Shown: positions 11,163-23,456, numbered from the stretch's first letter. The stretch is DNA of 64,000 bases from Aegilops tauschii subsp. strangulata (GCF_002575655.3 NC_053036.3:643830736-643894735); one strand, 5' to 3'. Numbers and translations are program-made. Notes: a model not told the origin generated them from the sequence alone.

Positions 11163-12103
11163 TGTTGAATATATGCGCAAATTGCTACAAGATTTAATCC
11201 GAATAAACAGAAGACAAATCATGACATCACTAGCAGAGATTAAACTAATCATGCGAACTACCATAGTAGATGAACATATCACATCTAGGGCACATAGAAA
11301 AACATGAATTCTACCACGATCTCGAACAAGAAGGATAGAGTCACATACTATGCAGCGGGAGCAGCACCGCCGGCGTTGACGTTGTCGCCCATGAGGTTGC
11401 CGAGGTCGGGGAAGAAGTCGTCGTTGGTAAAGTCGTCGCTGCCAGCAGTCACACGAGTGCGCTCCCCAAAAACCTGATCGCCCCTCTCACGTACAGGATC
11501 ACGAGAGGCGAGGTTCCGAAGGCCTACTGTCTCTTCTCCCGGTGCACGCCGAAAGGAGGGATGGAGAATACTTGCTTGGCGGCGCAATAACCTGGAACGG
11601 TGGTGCGAAACCGTGCGATACGACGGCGACTAGGGTAGACGTCTGCGTGACTATATAGTGCGGGCCGGGTAGGTCGTGGGAGTAAACCCCACGTCCGAAT
11701 CGTCAGGATCCAAAAGAATCGGAAACGGTTCAGTAATTAACGCGCCCGTTAATTATTAATTAATGACTCATTAATTTTTCCTGAGCAGCAAAAATATAGA
11801 TAACGTGCATAGCTCTGTTCTCGGCTCGACTCATTCCCGCAACCCGCGACGTGTCGTGATGAGGCGTGACGTGGCGAGGTGAGCGAGGAGGAGGAGGAGC
11901 GCGCGTGTAGGTCTCCTCTTCTCATGCTCATACAATTGGTAGAAGAGCTCACCTTATAAAGAGGTGCAAATCTCACTCAACTTTCGGGGTGGGACTAAAC
12001 ATTAGTCTCACTCACACCACTCATATGTGTGCATGAATGGGCCAAGAGAATTTCAGAATTTTAGTTGGGCTTTGGGCCAAAGGCCCACTAGCAAATTCCA
12101 ACA
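11163..12103 (-). repeat. Copia 5' LTR of the right-hand element
   Basis: This matches 5744-6682. On the minus strand it starts TGTTGGAATTTGCTAGTGGG at 12103 and its inferred end is at 11163. A TATA-like CTATATAG lies near 11651-11658. The part closest to gag (about 11340-11590) contains a short open leader frame in both LTR copies. Confidence 0.65.
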
Positions 12104-12114
12104 AAGGAAAGCGA

Positions 12115-13655
12115 CCGATCTCAAGTGGGTGCTATTGTCGCAGATATCAATTCATTGTCCAATCTCTTTGGTTGTGATAATCTGCTAGCTAGGTCGAGTG
12201 AGCCCTCTGCTCGTTTGGTTTATCAACATTGTGTACTTGGTTGTATCCAGGATGTACCGGTCTCAAGTGGGTGCTATTGTCGCAGATATCAATTCGTTGT
12301 CCAATCTCTTTTGTTGTGATCATCTGCTAGCTAGGTCGAGTGAGCTCTCTGCTCGTTTGGTTTATCGACATTGTGTACTTGGTTGTATCCAAGATGTACC
12401 GGTCTCAAGTGGGTGCTATTGTCGCAGATATCAATTCGTTGTCCAATCTCTTTTGTTGTGATCATCTGCTAGCTAGCTAGGTCGAGTGAGCTCTCTGCTC
12501 ATTTGGTTTATTGACATTGTGTACTTGGTTGTATCCAGGATGTACCGGTCTCAAGTGGATGCTATTGTCGCATTGTCCAATCTTTTTTGTTGTGATCATC
12601 TGCTAGCTAGGTCGAGTGAGCTCTCTGCTCATTTGGTTTATCGGCATTGTGTACCTGGTTGTATCCAGGATGTACCGGTCTCAAGTGGGTGCTATTGTCA
12701 CAGATATCAATTCGTTGTCCAATCTCTTTTGTTGTGATCATCTGCTAGCTAGGTCGAGTGAGCTCTTTGCTCGTTTGGTTTATCGACATTGTGTACCTGG
12801 TTGTATCCAGGATGTACCGGTCTCAAGTGGGTGCTATTGTCTCAGATACCAATTCGTTGTCCAATCTCTTTTGTTGTGATCATCTGCTAGCTAGGTCGAG
12901 TGAGCGCTCTGCTCGTTTGGTTTATCAACATTGTGTACCTGGTTGTATTCCGGATGTACCGGTCTCAAGTGGGTGCTATTGTCGCAAATATCAATTCGTT
13001 GCCCAACCTCTTTTGTTGTGATCATCTGCTAGCTAGATCGAGTGAGCTCTCTGCTCATTTGGTTTATCGACATTGTGTACCTGGTTGTATCCAAGATGTA
13101 CCGGTCTCAAGTGGGTGCTATTGTCGCAGATATCAATTCGTTGTCCAATCTCTTTTGTTGTGATCATCTGCTAGCTAGTTCGAGTGAGCTCTCTGCTCAT
13201 TTGGTTTATCGACATTGTGTACTTGGTTGTATCCAGGATGTACCGGTCTCAAGTGGGTGCTATTGTCGCATTGTCCAATCTCTTTTGTTGTGATCATCTG
13301 CTAGCTAGGTCGAGTGAGCTCTCTGCTCATTTGGTTTATCGGCATTGTGTACCTGGTTGTACCCAGGATGTACCTGTCTCAAGTTAGTGCTATTGTCGCA
13401 GGTATCAATTCGTTGTCCAATCTCCTTTGTTGTGATCATCTGCTAGCTAGGTCGAGTGAGCTCTCTGCTCGTTTGGTTTATCGACATTGTGTACCTGGTT
13501 GTATCTAGGATGTACCGGTCTCAAGTGGGTGCTATTGTCGCCGATATCAATTCGTTGTCCAATCTCTTTTGTTGTGATCATCTGCTAGCTAGGTCGAGTG
13601 AGATCTCTGCTCGTTTGGTTTATCGACATTGTGTACCTGGTTGTATCCAGGATGT
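12115..13655. repeat. Tandem array of a 142-bp unit, about 11 copies
   Basis: The word CTCAAGTGGGTGCTATTGTC recurs, with small variants, near 12120, 12261, 12403, 12549, 12679, 12821, 12963, 13108, 13248, 13379 and 13520. Most steps are 142 bp; two units (about 12546-12675 and 13245-13375) are 130 bp because both lack the same 12 bases GATATCAATTCG, and one unit has an extra CTAG. Since 142 is not a multiple of 3, the overlapping 60-87 residue frames are by-products of repetition. The array starts right after the copia LTR and ends at 13655 in unique sequence. Confidence 0.9.
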
Positions 13656-13866
13656 TGTATCATGCGAATCACTGCTATAATACAAGAGCCGCCCCTTTTC
13701 AAAAAATAATAAATAAATAAATAAAATAACGTCTCGGCACCATCAAACATTCAAACATATCCCTCCCATGGAATAACCTTTTTGGTGCTAGCACCGCTAA
13801 AAGTAGCTGATCGAGCAATGGTAATCTTTACTTTCGAGCCCTTGAGGTCACATTTATACTTACTTA
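13656..13866. other. Unassigned segment with an A-rich AATA run
   Basis: After the last 142-bp unit comes sequence ending in an AAATAAATAAATAAAA run near 13700-13725, which could be the tail of a retroposed transcript, followed by about 140 bp of plain sequence up to the Harbinger-like element. Confidence 0.3.
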
Positions 13867-15094
13867 GAGCATATCTAACCGATCCTTAAAAAACAGTGAA
13901 GTATTCGACAAGTAAAACTTAGTGGACTATTTTTACTCCAATATTTTTTGGCCGAACCTAGCCGATCTAAATTTAGTGGAGTAAATCTTTTTTTATTTAT
14001 CAAATTCATTTCACTTTGGGCTGCCAAGACAAATTTCACTAATTCTTTATTTTATTGAGCGACATCTTGGTACACCGGAGTACATAATTCACCAATTTTT
14101 CGCTAAGAGATCCGATCCAGAAAAACAAGAACCACAATTAGACACTTCAATTGAAATTTCAACTTCTATAACTGCTTCCACTAGTTGGATTAATATTTTC
14201 TCAATTGGCTTCTCGAGATTGTACACTTCTTTCTTCTTCGGTTCGACATTGCACCACCTCTAGTCTCATCTTTAGTCTCTACTCTAGCGAGGAGTGCACA
14301 CATATCTATCAAATTTCTCACTATCAATAGATCGATGTACTCTTACCAAAACTTGCATCCATCCTACACAATTTCGAGCAAACAATAAGCTACAAATTAC
14401 GACGAATCCGATGAACAACCTGACAAAAAGGGCCTCACCCCATCTTTTTTGCACGTGAAGAACACCCATCCGGTATGTTGCGGCATGGTCGAAACTCGGC
14501 GCACCACCTGTTGCGGGTAGTCGTCACACTTGATGACCGGCAACGGGGAGCCAACGAGCTGCTAGGCTAGTGCCGAGACTGGCAGAGGGTTGGGCATGTC
14601 TTTGCCGGTGGTCCGTCGACGAGTGAGATCCGAGTGGCTAGAAGAGGAGGTCATACCTAGGTGCGGTGTAGAATCGTTGTAGGGCTGCGCGGTTTAGTAG
14701 CCGGTCAATCCATGACAAAGACGACGACGACGGTCAGATGCATTAAATCCGGCGACAGCGACGACGACGGTAGATATGCTGATTTATGAGCCGACAACGG
14801 TGAGAGAGGCCCAATTCCAGGTGGGCGAGGACGCGGCGGGTCCTATGAAGTGTTGACGGTGGTGGGGGGTGGCCAGCGGTAGTGGGAAGGGTGGCGCAGT
14901 AGATGCGGCGCGGAGGTGGGTTGGGTACGGGAGCGTATTTTTTGCTCGAGCGGTGGGCGGCCGCCTAAAAACAGGAGTCCACTAAGAGGCGGAGCTATTT
15001 TTTTACTTCACTACTTCGGCTAAGCGTGGGTTAGAGAAGTAAAACCAAAATTTTACTCCTCTGTAGCCCTTTAGGAGATTGGCTAGAGATGCTC
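13867..15094. mobile_element. Harbinger/PIF-like non-autonomous DNA element with TTA target duplication
   Basis: The left end GAGCATATCTAACCGATCC and the reverse complement of the right end (GAGCATCTCTAGCCAATCTC) form imperfect terminal inverted repeats. Each is flanked directly by TTA (13864-13866 and 15095-15097), the target preferred by PIF/Harbinger elements. The 1.2-kb interior has no transposase-like frame, so it is non-autonomous. A second copy of the right-end sequence follows at 15101-15121. Confidence 0.65.
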
Positions 15095-15252
15095 TTATTA
15101 GGGGATCGACTGGAGATGCTCTTATGCAGCGAAATTGAGGCCTAACCATGACATGAACTTGCGCACAACCATCAGGAGGAGAATCTGAGTAGGCTTCTAC
15201 GACAACTTACCAATTTATAGTTGACCCATACACAAAAAGTTGATACTTCATA

Positions 15253-15330
15253 CTCCCTTTGTTCCAAAATATAAAAACATTTTCGACACTAGCATAGTGT
15301 AAAAAACTTTCTTATATTTTGAGACGGAGG
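15253..15330. mobile_element. Stowaway-type MITE (Mariner superfamily), about 78 bp
   Basis: CTCCCTTTGTTCCAAAATAT at the left end pairs with ATATTTTGAGACGGAGG at the right end, and the left end is preceded by TA. The CTCCCTCCG-like end and short length are typical of grass Stowaway elements. It has no coding capacity. Confidence 0.75.
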
Positions 15331-15480
15331 AAATAACATTCTTCCGTCATAACGTTCTGCAGCATAGCTTGTGCACCAAGTTGATCACAAGTTAAACAAG
15401 ACTGCTCAGTAGTTCAGGAGTAAGTTAATTAACATGCCTACATACTGTGTATAACTTTTTTTTTAAGGCAAAGCAAAGCT

Positions 15481-15987
15481 TTATAGATTAACTACGTTTG
15501 GCATATCACCGGAAACGCAAACAGTCACATTGGGAGGTACATTAGAGTTCCACTCCATATAACCATTTGGTAAACTTCTACAGTCAATTTGAGCAAGCTC
15601 ATGCGCTACAGAATTCATAGATCGGCAACACGCAGTCACACTCCACTTGGAGAACCACATCTTGAGCTGAAACTTGATATCTTCAATGACCGCTGCAAAT
15701 GGTGAGGCGTCTGCCTTCCGGATATCCACTGCATCAACAAGCAGTGCTGAATCTGTTTCAAAGGCAACTCTAGTAAAACCAAGATCTGCTGCTGTCGCTA
15801 CCGCCGCAGCCATGGCGCTGACTTCCGCTCCAAAGGCATCATGGATGTGTTCCTCCCGGCCAGCGCGAGCGATAATTACCTGTCCAGCATTATCCCGAGC
15901 AACGACTCCCCAGCCCCCGTAGGAGTTCCCAGGGGTGAATGCCCCATCGAGGTTGAACTTGATCACGTCGGTGTCCGGTGGTGCCAC
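15481..15987 (-). pseudogene. RNase H-like domain of LINE ORF2
   Basis: The 168-residue frame shows an RVT_3-type RNase H fold signature: VIKFNLDGAFTPGNSYGGWG with the first catalytic Asp, GAEVSAMAAAVATAADLGF with the Glu, and FETDSALLVDAV with the next Asp. A C-terminal SVAHELAQ motif follows. The domain degrades RNA in RNA-DNA hybrids during target-primed reverse transcription. It overlaps the zf-RVT frame by a frameshift. The acidic residues are retained, so decay is moderate, but with no RT or endonuclease it cannot act. Confidence 0.8.
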
Positions 15988-16555
15988 TTCCCGGGGCGCC
16001 CTTTAACCTTTGTCAGCCTGAAAGTCTGTTCGTACTCCAGAGCATTGCTTCTAATACGCCTGACAAGCTCTGCCAGCAGCAGCGGGAGTTCACCCTCCTG
16101 GACACTGTTCCTGTTGTTCCACCAATGCCACCAGAAGGTTATGATCAGCACCCTCTTTTGCTCATCCAGTTCCCACAAGGAGTCAAGCATAGCATGCACG
16201 CATGTAATCTTTTCTAGCTTTGTACGATCCTGTTCCAGTCCAAGTTCCCGCCATATCTCCTTAATGAGTTTGCATTTTATAAATAGATGTCCACCATCCT
16301 CTTCTCCTTTGCCGCACATGAAGCAGTTTGAGGACTCCAGATTCATTCCTCTCCTCGCTAGGTTATTGCATAAGGCCAAAGACTCATGTCTGATCCGCCA
16401 TACAAACATTTGTAGTTTTGTTGGACATGGCAATTTCCATATGCGCTTCCAAGATGGGTCAATACATCTATCGAGCTGCCCAGCAGCCGAAGTACTCGAG
16501 CTAGGTGCTCCATTTTTCTCCTACTTACCCAACTCAATTTGTAGTTTGTAGGCAC
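15963..16555 (-). pseudogene. zf-RVT domain of the same LINE ORF2
   Basis: The frame 16433-15963 reads PTKLQMFVWRIRHESLALCN, RRGMNLESSNCFMCGKGEED and GGHLFIKCKLIKEIWRELGL, the zinc-binding module of plant LINEs with CxxC and HxxxxC ligands. It is followed by VLIITFWWHWWNNRNSV. The upstream frame 16555-16358 contains related sequence shifted by one base. It is continuous with the RNase H domain in element order and non-functional. Confidence 0.75.
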
Positions 16556-16629
16556 TTTTCACAAAGTGATTGCCCTTGCTGTCCAAGTGCCACGCATTGA
16601 TGTCGTCCACCACTTACCTTAGTGGAATA

Positions 16630-18398
16630 TGTTGGAAATATGCCCTAGAGGCAATAATAAATTGATTATTATTATATTTTCTTGTTCATGATAATCGTTT
16701 ATTATCCATGCTAGAATTATATTGATAGGAAACTCAGATAGATGTGTGGATACATAGACAACACCATGTCCCTAGTAAGCCTCTAGTTGACTAGCTCATT
16801 GATCAATAGATGGTTACGGTTTCCTGACCATGGACATTGGATGCCGTTGATAACGGGATCACATCATTAGGAATGTGATGGACAAGACCCAATCCTAAGC
16901 ATAGCACTAGATCGGGTAGTTCGTATGCTAAAGCTTTTCTAATGTCAAGTATCATTTCCTTAGACCATGAGATTGTGCAACTCCCGGATACCGTAGGAAT
17001 GCTTTGGGTGTGCCAAACGTCACAACGTAACTGGGTGGCTATAAAGGTACACTACGGGTATCTCCGAAAGTGTCTGTTGGGTTCGCACGAATCGAGACTG
17101 GGATTTGTCACTCCGTGTGACGGAGAGGTATCTCTGGGCCCACTCGGTAGGACATCATCATAATGTGCACAATGTGATCAAGGAGTTGATCACGGGATGA
17201 TGTGTTACGGAACGAGTAAAGAGACTTGCCGGTAACGAGATTGAACAAGGTAACGGGATACCGACGATCGAATCTCGGGCAAGTATCGTACCGATAGACA
17301 AAGGGAATTGTATACGGGATTGATTAAGTCCTTGACATCGTGGTTCATCCGATGAGATCATCGTGGAACATGTGGGAGCCAACATGGGTATCCAGATCCC
17401 GCTGTTGGTTATTGGCCGGAGAACGTCTCGGTCATGTCTGCATGTCTCCCGAACCCGTAGGGTCTACACACTTAAGGTTCGATGACGCTAGGGTTATAAA
17501 GGAAGTTTGTATGTGGTTACCGAATGTTGTTCGGAGTCCCGGATGAGATCCCGGACGTCACGAGGAGTTCCGGAATGGTCCAGAGGTAAAGATTTATATA
17601 TGGGAAGTCCTGTTTTGGTCACCGGAAGAGTTTCGGGGTTTATCGGTAACGTACCGGGACCACCGGGAGGGTCCCGGGGGTCCACCAAGTGGGGCCACAT
17701 GCCCCGGAGGCTTGCATGGGCCAAGGGTGGTGAGGGACCAGCCCCTAAGTGGGCTGGTGCACCTCCCACAAGGCCCAAGGCGCAGCAAAGGAGGAGAAAG
17801 GAGAAACCCTAGGCTTAGATGGTCCTAAGGCCCACCCTTGGGGGCGCCCCCTCTCTCCCCCTCTTGGCCGCCTCCCCTTTCCCATCTAGGGCTGCCGCCC
17901 CCCTAGGGGTGGGAACCCTAGAGGGGGCGCACCCTCCTCCCTCTCCCCTATATATAGTGAGGCCTCGGGCTGCCCATAACGCGCGATCTGATCTCTGCCT
18001 GTTGGTGCAGCCTTCCCTCTCTTTCTCCTCATATCCCGTGGCGCTTGGCGAAGCCCTGCAGGATTGCCACGCTCCTCCATCACCACCACGCCATTGTGCT
18101 GCTACTGGATGGAGTCTTCCTCAACCTCTCCCTCTCTCCTTGCTGGATCAAGGCGTGGGAGACATCATCGGGCTGTATGTGTGTTGAACGCGGAGGTGCC
18201 GTCCGTTCGGCACTAGGATCTCCGGTGATTTGGATCACGACGAGTACGACTCCATCAACCCCGTTCACTTGAACGCTTCCGCTTAGCGATCTACAAGGGT
18301 ATGTAGATGCACTCTCCTTCCTCTCGTTGCTGGTCTCTCCATAGATAGATCTTGGTGACACGTAGGAAAATTTTGAATTTCTGCTACGTTCCCCAATA
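16630..18398 (+). repeat. Element A 5' LTR
   Basis: It starts TGTTGG and ends CCCCAATA, where the usual final CA has become TA; the equivalent end in D is CCCCAACA. A TATATATA box lies at 17949-17956, about 450 bp before the LTR end, a plausible retroelement promoter. Two plus-strand frames inside are chance. Confidence 0.85.
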
Positions 18399-18399
18399 G

Positions 18400-18413
18400 T
18401 GGCATCATGAGCT
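18400..18413 (+). other. Element A primer binding site
   Basis: TGGCATCATGAGC follows the LTR by one base and resembles the initiator-tRNA-Met complementary site TGGTATCAGAGC of copia elements, with changes. The same altered version is present in D at 53620. Confidence 0.6.
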
Positions 18414-19899
18414 AGGTCTATTGCGTAGATTCTATGCACGAGTAGAACACAAAGTAGTTGTGGGCGTTGATTTTGTTCAATATGCTTACCGTTACTAGTC
18501 CAATCTTGATTCGGCGGCATCGTGGGATGAAGCGGCCCGAACCGACCTTACACGTATTCTTACGTGAGACTGGTTCCACCGACTGACATGCACTAGTTGC
18601 ATAAGGTGGCTAGCGGGTGCCTGTCTCTCCCACTTTAGTCGGATCGAATTCGATGAACAGGGTCCTTATGAAGGGTAAATAGCAATTGGCATATCACGTT
18701 GTGGTCTTTGCGTAGGTAAGAAACGTTCTTGCTAGAAACCCATAGCAGCCACGTAAAACATGCAAAACAACATTTAGAGGACGTCTAACTTGTTTTTGCA
18801 GGGTATGCTATGTGATGTGATATGGCCAAAGGATGTGATGAATGATATATGTGATGTATGAGATGATCATGTTCTTGTAATAGGAATCACGACTTGCATG
18901 TCGATGAGTATGACAACCGGCAGGAGCCATAGGAGTTGTCTTTATTTATTTATGACCTGCGTGTCAACATAAACGTCATGTAATTACTTTACTTTATTGC
19001 TAACCGTTAGCTGTAGTAGTAGAAGTAATAGTTGGCGAGACAAATTCATGAAGACACGATGATGGAGATCATGATGATGGAGATCATGGTGTCTTGCCGG
19101 TGACGATGATGATCATGGAGCCCCGAAGATGGAGATCAAAAGGAGCAATATGATATTGGCCATATCATGTCACTATTTGATTGCATGTGATGTTTATCAT
19201 GTTTATACATCTTATTTGCTTAGAAACGACGGTAGTAAATAAGATGATCCCTCATTAAAATTTCAAGAAAGTGTTCCCCCTAACTGTGCACCGTTGCGAC
19301 AGTTCGTTGTTTCGAAGCACCACGTGATGATCGGGTGTGATAGATTCTAATGTTCACATACAACGGGTGTAAGACAGATTTACACATGCAAACACTTAGG
19401 TTGACTTGACGAGCCTAGCATGTACAGACATGGCCTCGGAACACAGAAGACCGAAAGGTCGAGCATGAGTCGTATGGTAGATACGATCAACATGAAGATG
19501 TTCACCGATATTGACTAGTCCGTCTCACGTGATGATCGGACACGGCCTAGTTGACTCGGATCATGTAATCACTTAGATGACTAGAGGGATGTCTATCTGA
19601 GTGGGAGTTCATAAGATGAACCTAATTATCCTGAACATAGTCAAAAGGATTTTGCAAATTATATCGTAGCTCGCGCTTCAGTTCTACTGTTTAGTTATGT
19701 TCCTAGAGAAAATTTAGTTGAAAGTTGATAGTAGCAATTATGCGGACTAGGTCCGTAAACTGAGGATTGTCCTCATTGCTTCATAGAAGGCTTATGTCCT
19801 TAATGCACCGCTCAGTGTGCTGAACCTCGAACGTGGTCTGTGGATGTTGTGAACATCTGACATACACGTTTTGATAACTACATGATAGTTCGGTAATGT

Positions 19900-22800
19900 T
19901 AAATGGTTTAGAATTGAGGCACCGAAGACATTTTTGAAATGTCGCGGAACATATGAGATGTTTCGAGGGCTGAAATTGGGATTTCAGGCTCGTGCCCACG
20001 TCAAGAGGTATAAGACCTCCGACGATTTTCTTAGCCTGCAAACTAAGGGAGAAAAGCTCAATCGTTGAGCTTGTGCTCAGATTGTCTGAGTACAACAATC
20101 ATTTGAATCGAGTGGGAGTTGATCTTCCAGATGAGATAGTGATGTTTCTCCGAAGTCATTACCACCAAGCTGCTAGAGCTTCGTGATGAACTATAATATA
20201 TCTGGGACATATATGATGATCCTTGAGATATTCACGATGTTTTACACCACAAAAGTAGAAATCAAGAAGGAGCATCAATTGTTGATGGTTGGTGAAACCA
20301 CTAGTTTCAAGAAGGGCAAGGGCAAGAAGGGATACTTCATGAAACGGCAATTCAGCTGCTGCTCTAGTGAAGAAACCCAAGGTTGAACCCAAACCCGAGA
20401 CTAAGTGCTTCTGTAATAAGGGGAACAGCCACTGGAGCAGAATTACCCTAGATACTTGGTAGATGAGAAGGCTTGTAAGGTCGATAGAAGTATATTGGAT
20501 ATACATTGTGTTGATGTGTACTTTACTAGTACTCCTAGTAGCACCAGGGTATTAGATACCGGTTCGGTTGCTAAGTGTTAGTAACTCGAAATAAAAGCTA
20601 CGGAATAAATGGAGACTAGCTAAAGGTGAGCTGACGATATGTGTTGGAAGTGTTTCCAATGTTGATATGATCAAGCATCGCACGCTCCCTCTACCATTGA
20701 GATTGGTGCTAAACCTAAATAATTGTTATTTGGTGTTTGCATTGAGCATAGACATGATTGGATTATGACTATCGCAATACGGTTATTCATTTAAGGAGAA
20801 TAATGGTTACTCTGTTTATTTGAATAATACCTTCAATGGTCTTACGCCTAAAATGAATGGTTTATTGAATCTCGATCATAGTGATACACATGTTCATGCC
20901 AAAAGATATAAGATAGCAATGATAGTACCACCTACTTGTGGCACTGCCACTTGAGTCATATCGGTATAAAACGCATGAAGAAGTTCCATGTTGATGGATC
21001 TTTGGACTCGATCAATTTTGAAAGGATTGAGACATGCAAACCATGTTTGTTGGTAGATATGCATGAAGAAACTCTATACAGATGGATCATTTGGACTCAC
21101 TTGATTTTGAATCACTTGAGACATGCAAATCATACCACATGGGCAAGATGACTGAAAGCCTCGGTTTCAGTAAAATGGAACTAGAAAGCAACTTGTTGGA
21201 AGTAATACATTTTTGATGTGTGCAGTCCAATGAGTGCTGAGGCATGTAGTGGATATCGTTATGTTCTTACTTCACAGATGATTTGAGTAGATGTGATTTT
21301 TACTTGATGAATCACGAGTCTGAATTATTGAAAGGTTCAAGTAATTTCAGGGTGAAGTTGAAAGATCGTCGTGACAAGAGGATAAAATATCTATGATATG
21401 ATCATAGAGATGAATATCTGAATTACGAGTTTGGCACAGAATTAAGACATTGTGAAAATTGTTTCACAGCTGATACAGCCTGGAACACCATAGTGTGATG
21501 GTGTGTCCGAACATCATAACTGCACCATATTGGATATGATGCATACCATGATGTCTCTTATCGAATTACCACAATAGTTTATGGGTTAGGCATTAGAGAC
21601 AACCACATTCACTTTAAAAGGGGCACCACGTAATTCCGATGAGATGACACCATATGAACTATGGTTTAGAGAAACCTAAGCTGTCATTTGTTAAAAGGTT
21701 TGGGGCTGCGACGCTTATGTGAAAAAGTTTCAGGCTGATAAGCTCGAACCCAAAGCGGATGAATGCATCTTCATAGAATACCCAAAACAGTTGGGTATAC
21801 CTCCTGTCTCAGATTCGAAAGCAATAAGGGATTGTTTCTAGAATCAGGTCCTTTCTCGAGGAAAAGTTTCTCTCGAAAGAATTGAGTGGGAGGATGGTGG
21901 AGACTTGATGAGGTTATTAAACCGTCTCTTCAACTAGTGTGTGGCAGGGCACAGGAAGTTGTTCCTGTGGCACCTACACCAATTGAAGTGGAAGCTTATG
22001 ATAGTGATCATGAAACTTCAGATCAAGTCACTACCAAACCCCGTAGGATGACAAGGATGCGTACTACTTCAGAGTGGCACGTGATCCTGTCTTGGAAGTC
22101 ATGTTGCTAGACAACGATGAACCTACGAGCTATGGAGAAGCGATGGTGGGCCCGGATTCTGATATATGGCTCGAGGCCATATAATCCGAGAGAATGATCC
22201 ATATATGAAAACAAAGTGTAGACTTTGGCAGAACGGCTCGATGGTCGTAAGGCTGTTGAGTACAGATGGATTTTAAAAGGAAGACGGACAATGATGGCAA
22301 GTATCACCATTAAGAAAGCTCGACTTGTCGTTAAGATGTTTCCCGGCAAGTTCAAGTAGTTGACTGCGATGAGACTTTCTCACTCGTAGCAATGCTAAGA
22401 GTCTGTTGGAATTATATTAGCGATTACTGCATTATTTGTGAAATCTTGCAGATAGGATATCAAAACATTGTTTCCTCGACGTTTTTTTTGAGGAAAGGTT
22501 GTATGTGATACAACCGGAAGGTTTTGTCAATCCTGAAAGATGCTAATAAGTATGCAAAGCTCTAGCAATCCTTATAAGGACTGGAGTAAGCATCTCGGAG
22601 TTGGAATGTATGCTTTGATGATGATCAAAGATTTTGGATTTATACAAAGTTTAAGAGAAACTTGTATTTCCAAAGAAGTGAGTGGGAGCACTATAGAATT
22701 TCTGATGAATATACGTTGTTGACATATTGTTGATCAGAAATGACGTAGAATTTCTGGAAAGCATATAGGGTTATTTGGAAAGTGTTTTTCAATGGAAAGC

Positions 22801-23450
22801 CTGGATTAAGCTACTTGAGCATTGAGCATCAAGATCTATAAGGATAGATCAAACGCTTAATGGAACTTTCAAATGAGCACATACCTTGACATGATCTTGG
22901 AGGTGTTCAAGATGGATCAGTCAAAGAAGGAGTTCTTGCCTGAGTTGTAAGGTATGAAGTTAAGACTTAAAGCTCGACCACGGCAGAATAGAGAGAAAGG
23001 ACGAAGGTCGTCCCTTATGCTTAAGACATAGGCTCTACAGTATGCTATGCTGTGTACCGCACCTGAAGTGTGCCTTGCCATGAGTCAGTCAAGGGGTACA
23101 AGGGTGATCCAAGAATGGATCACTGGACAGCGGTCAAAGTTATCCTTAATAACTAGTGGACTAAGGAATTTTCTCGATTATGGAGGTGGTAAAAGAGTTC
23201 ATCGTAAAGAGTTACGTCGATGCAAGCTTAACACCTATCCGGATAGCTCTGAGTAGAGATACCGGATACGTATAATGGAGCAACAATTTAGAACAGCTCC
23301 AAGTAGAACAGTTATTTGAAATGGCTCCAAATATAGCGTAGTAGTTGCATCTACAAGATGACATAGAAATTTGCGAAGTACATACGGATCTGAATGTTGC
23401 AGACCCGTTGACTAAAACCTCTCTCACAAGCAACATGATCAAACCTAGAA
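19900..23450 (+). pseudogene. Element A decayed gag-pol
   Basis: Short in-frame pieces can be followed in copia order. Gag-like text lies near 19980-20170 (FQARAHVKRYKTSDDF is recognisable) and a pre-integrase finger near 20936 (MWHCHLSHIGIKRMKKFHVD). Integrase core remnants lie at 21240-21760, RT remnants at 22150-22800, and an RNase H tail near 23350-23440. Every domain is broken by stops. Two stops in the integrase part, TGA at 21394-21396 and TAG at 21491-21493, occur at the same codons in B and D but not in C. This is a shared, inherited defect. Confidence 0.8.
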
Positions 23451-23456
23451 CTCATT

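Larger units (their letters stand above)
5744..12103 (-). mobile_element. Ty1/copia LTR retrotransposon, complete in outline, coding region decayed
   Basis: Minus-strand order is 5' LTR (12103-11163), gag, protease, integrase, reverse transcriptase, RNase H, about 590 bp of 3' untranslated region, polypurine tract, 3' LTR (6682-5744). Integrase before reverse transcriptase defines the copia superfamily. The two LTRs are visibly diverged by several percent, so the insertion is not recent. The right flank changes at 12104 into the 142-bp satellite array. Target-site duplication cannot be tested because the left LTR runs into a second copy of the internal region. I do not assign a family name. 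Confidence 0.8.
15452..16629 (-). mobile_element. LINE 3' fragment interrupted by element A
   Basis: On the minus strand this carries a zf-RVT domain, then an RNase H-like domain, and ends in an A-rich tail at about 15464-15452. It is cut at 16629/16630 where element A's LTR begins, so the LINE was the insertion target. Nothing of the LINE is recognised on the other side of A, consistent with A's right end also being lost. Confidence 0.75.

Noticed and set aside
12115..13655. CRISPR-like array
   Set aside because: The unit is one continuous 142-bp repeat without short repeats and variable spacers, and the DNA is clearly plant.
12125..13680. Family of 64-87 residue proteins in the tandem array
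   Set aside because: The frames overlap, shift phase with each 142-bp step and follow directly from repeat homogeneity.
17819..18272. Plus-strand open frames in the Angela LTRs (also at 28019, 53129, 59808)
   Set aside because: They lie across the LTR promoter and untranslated region, differ in length between LTR copies and have low-complexity content.
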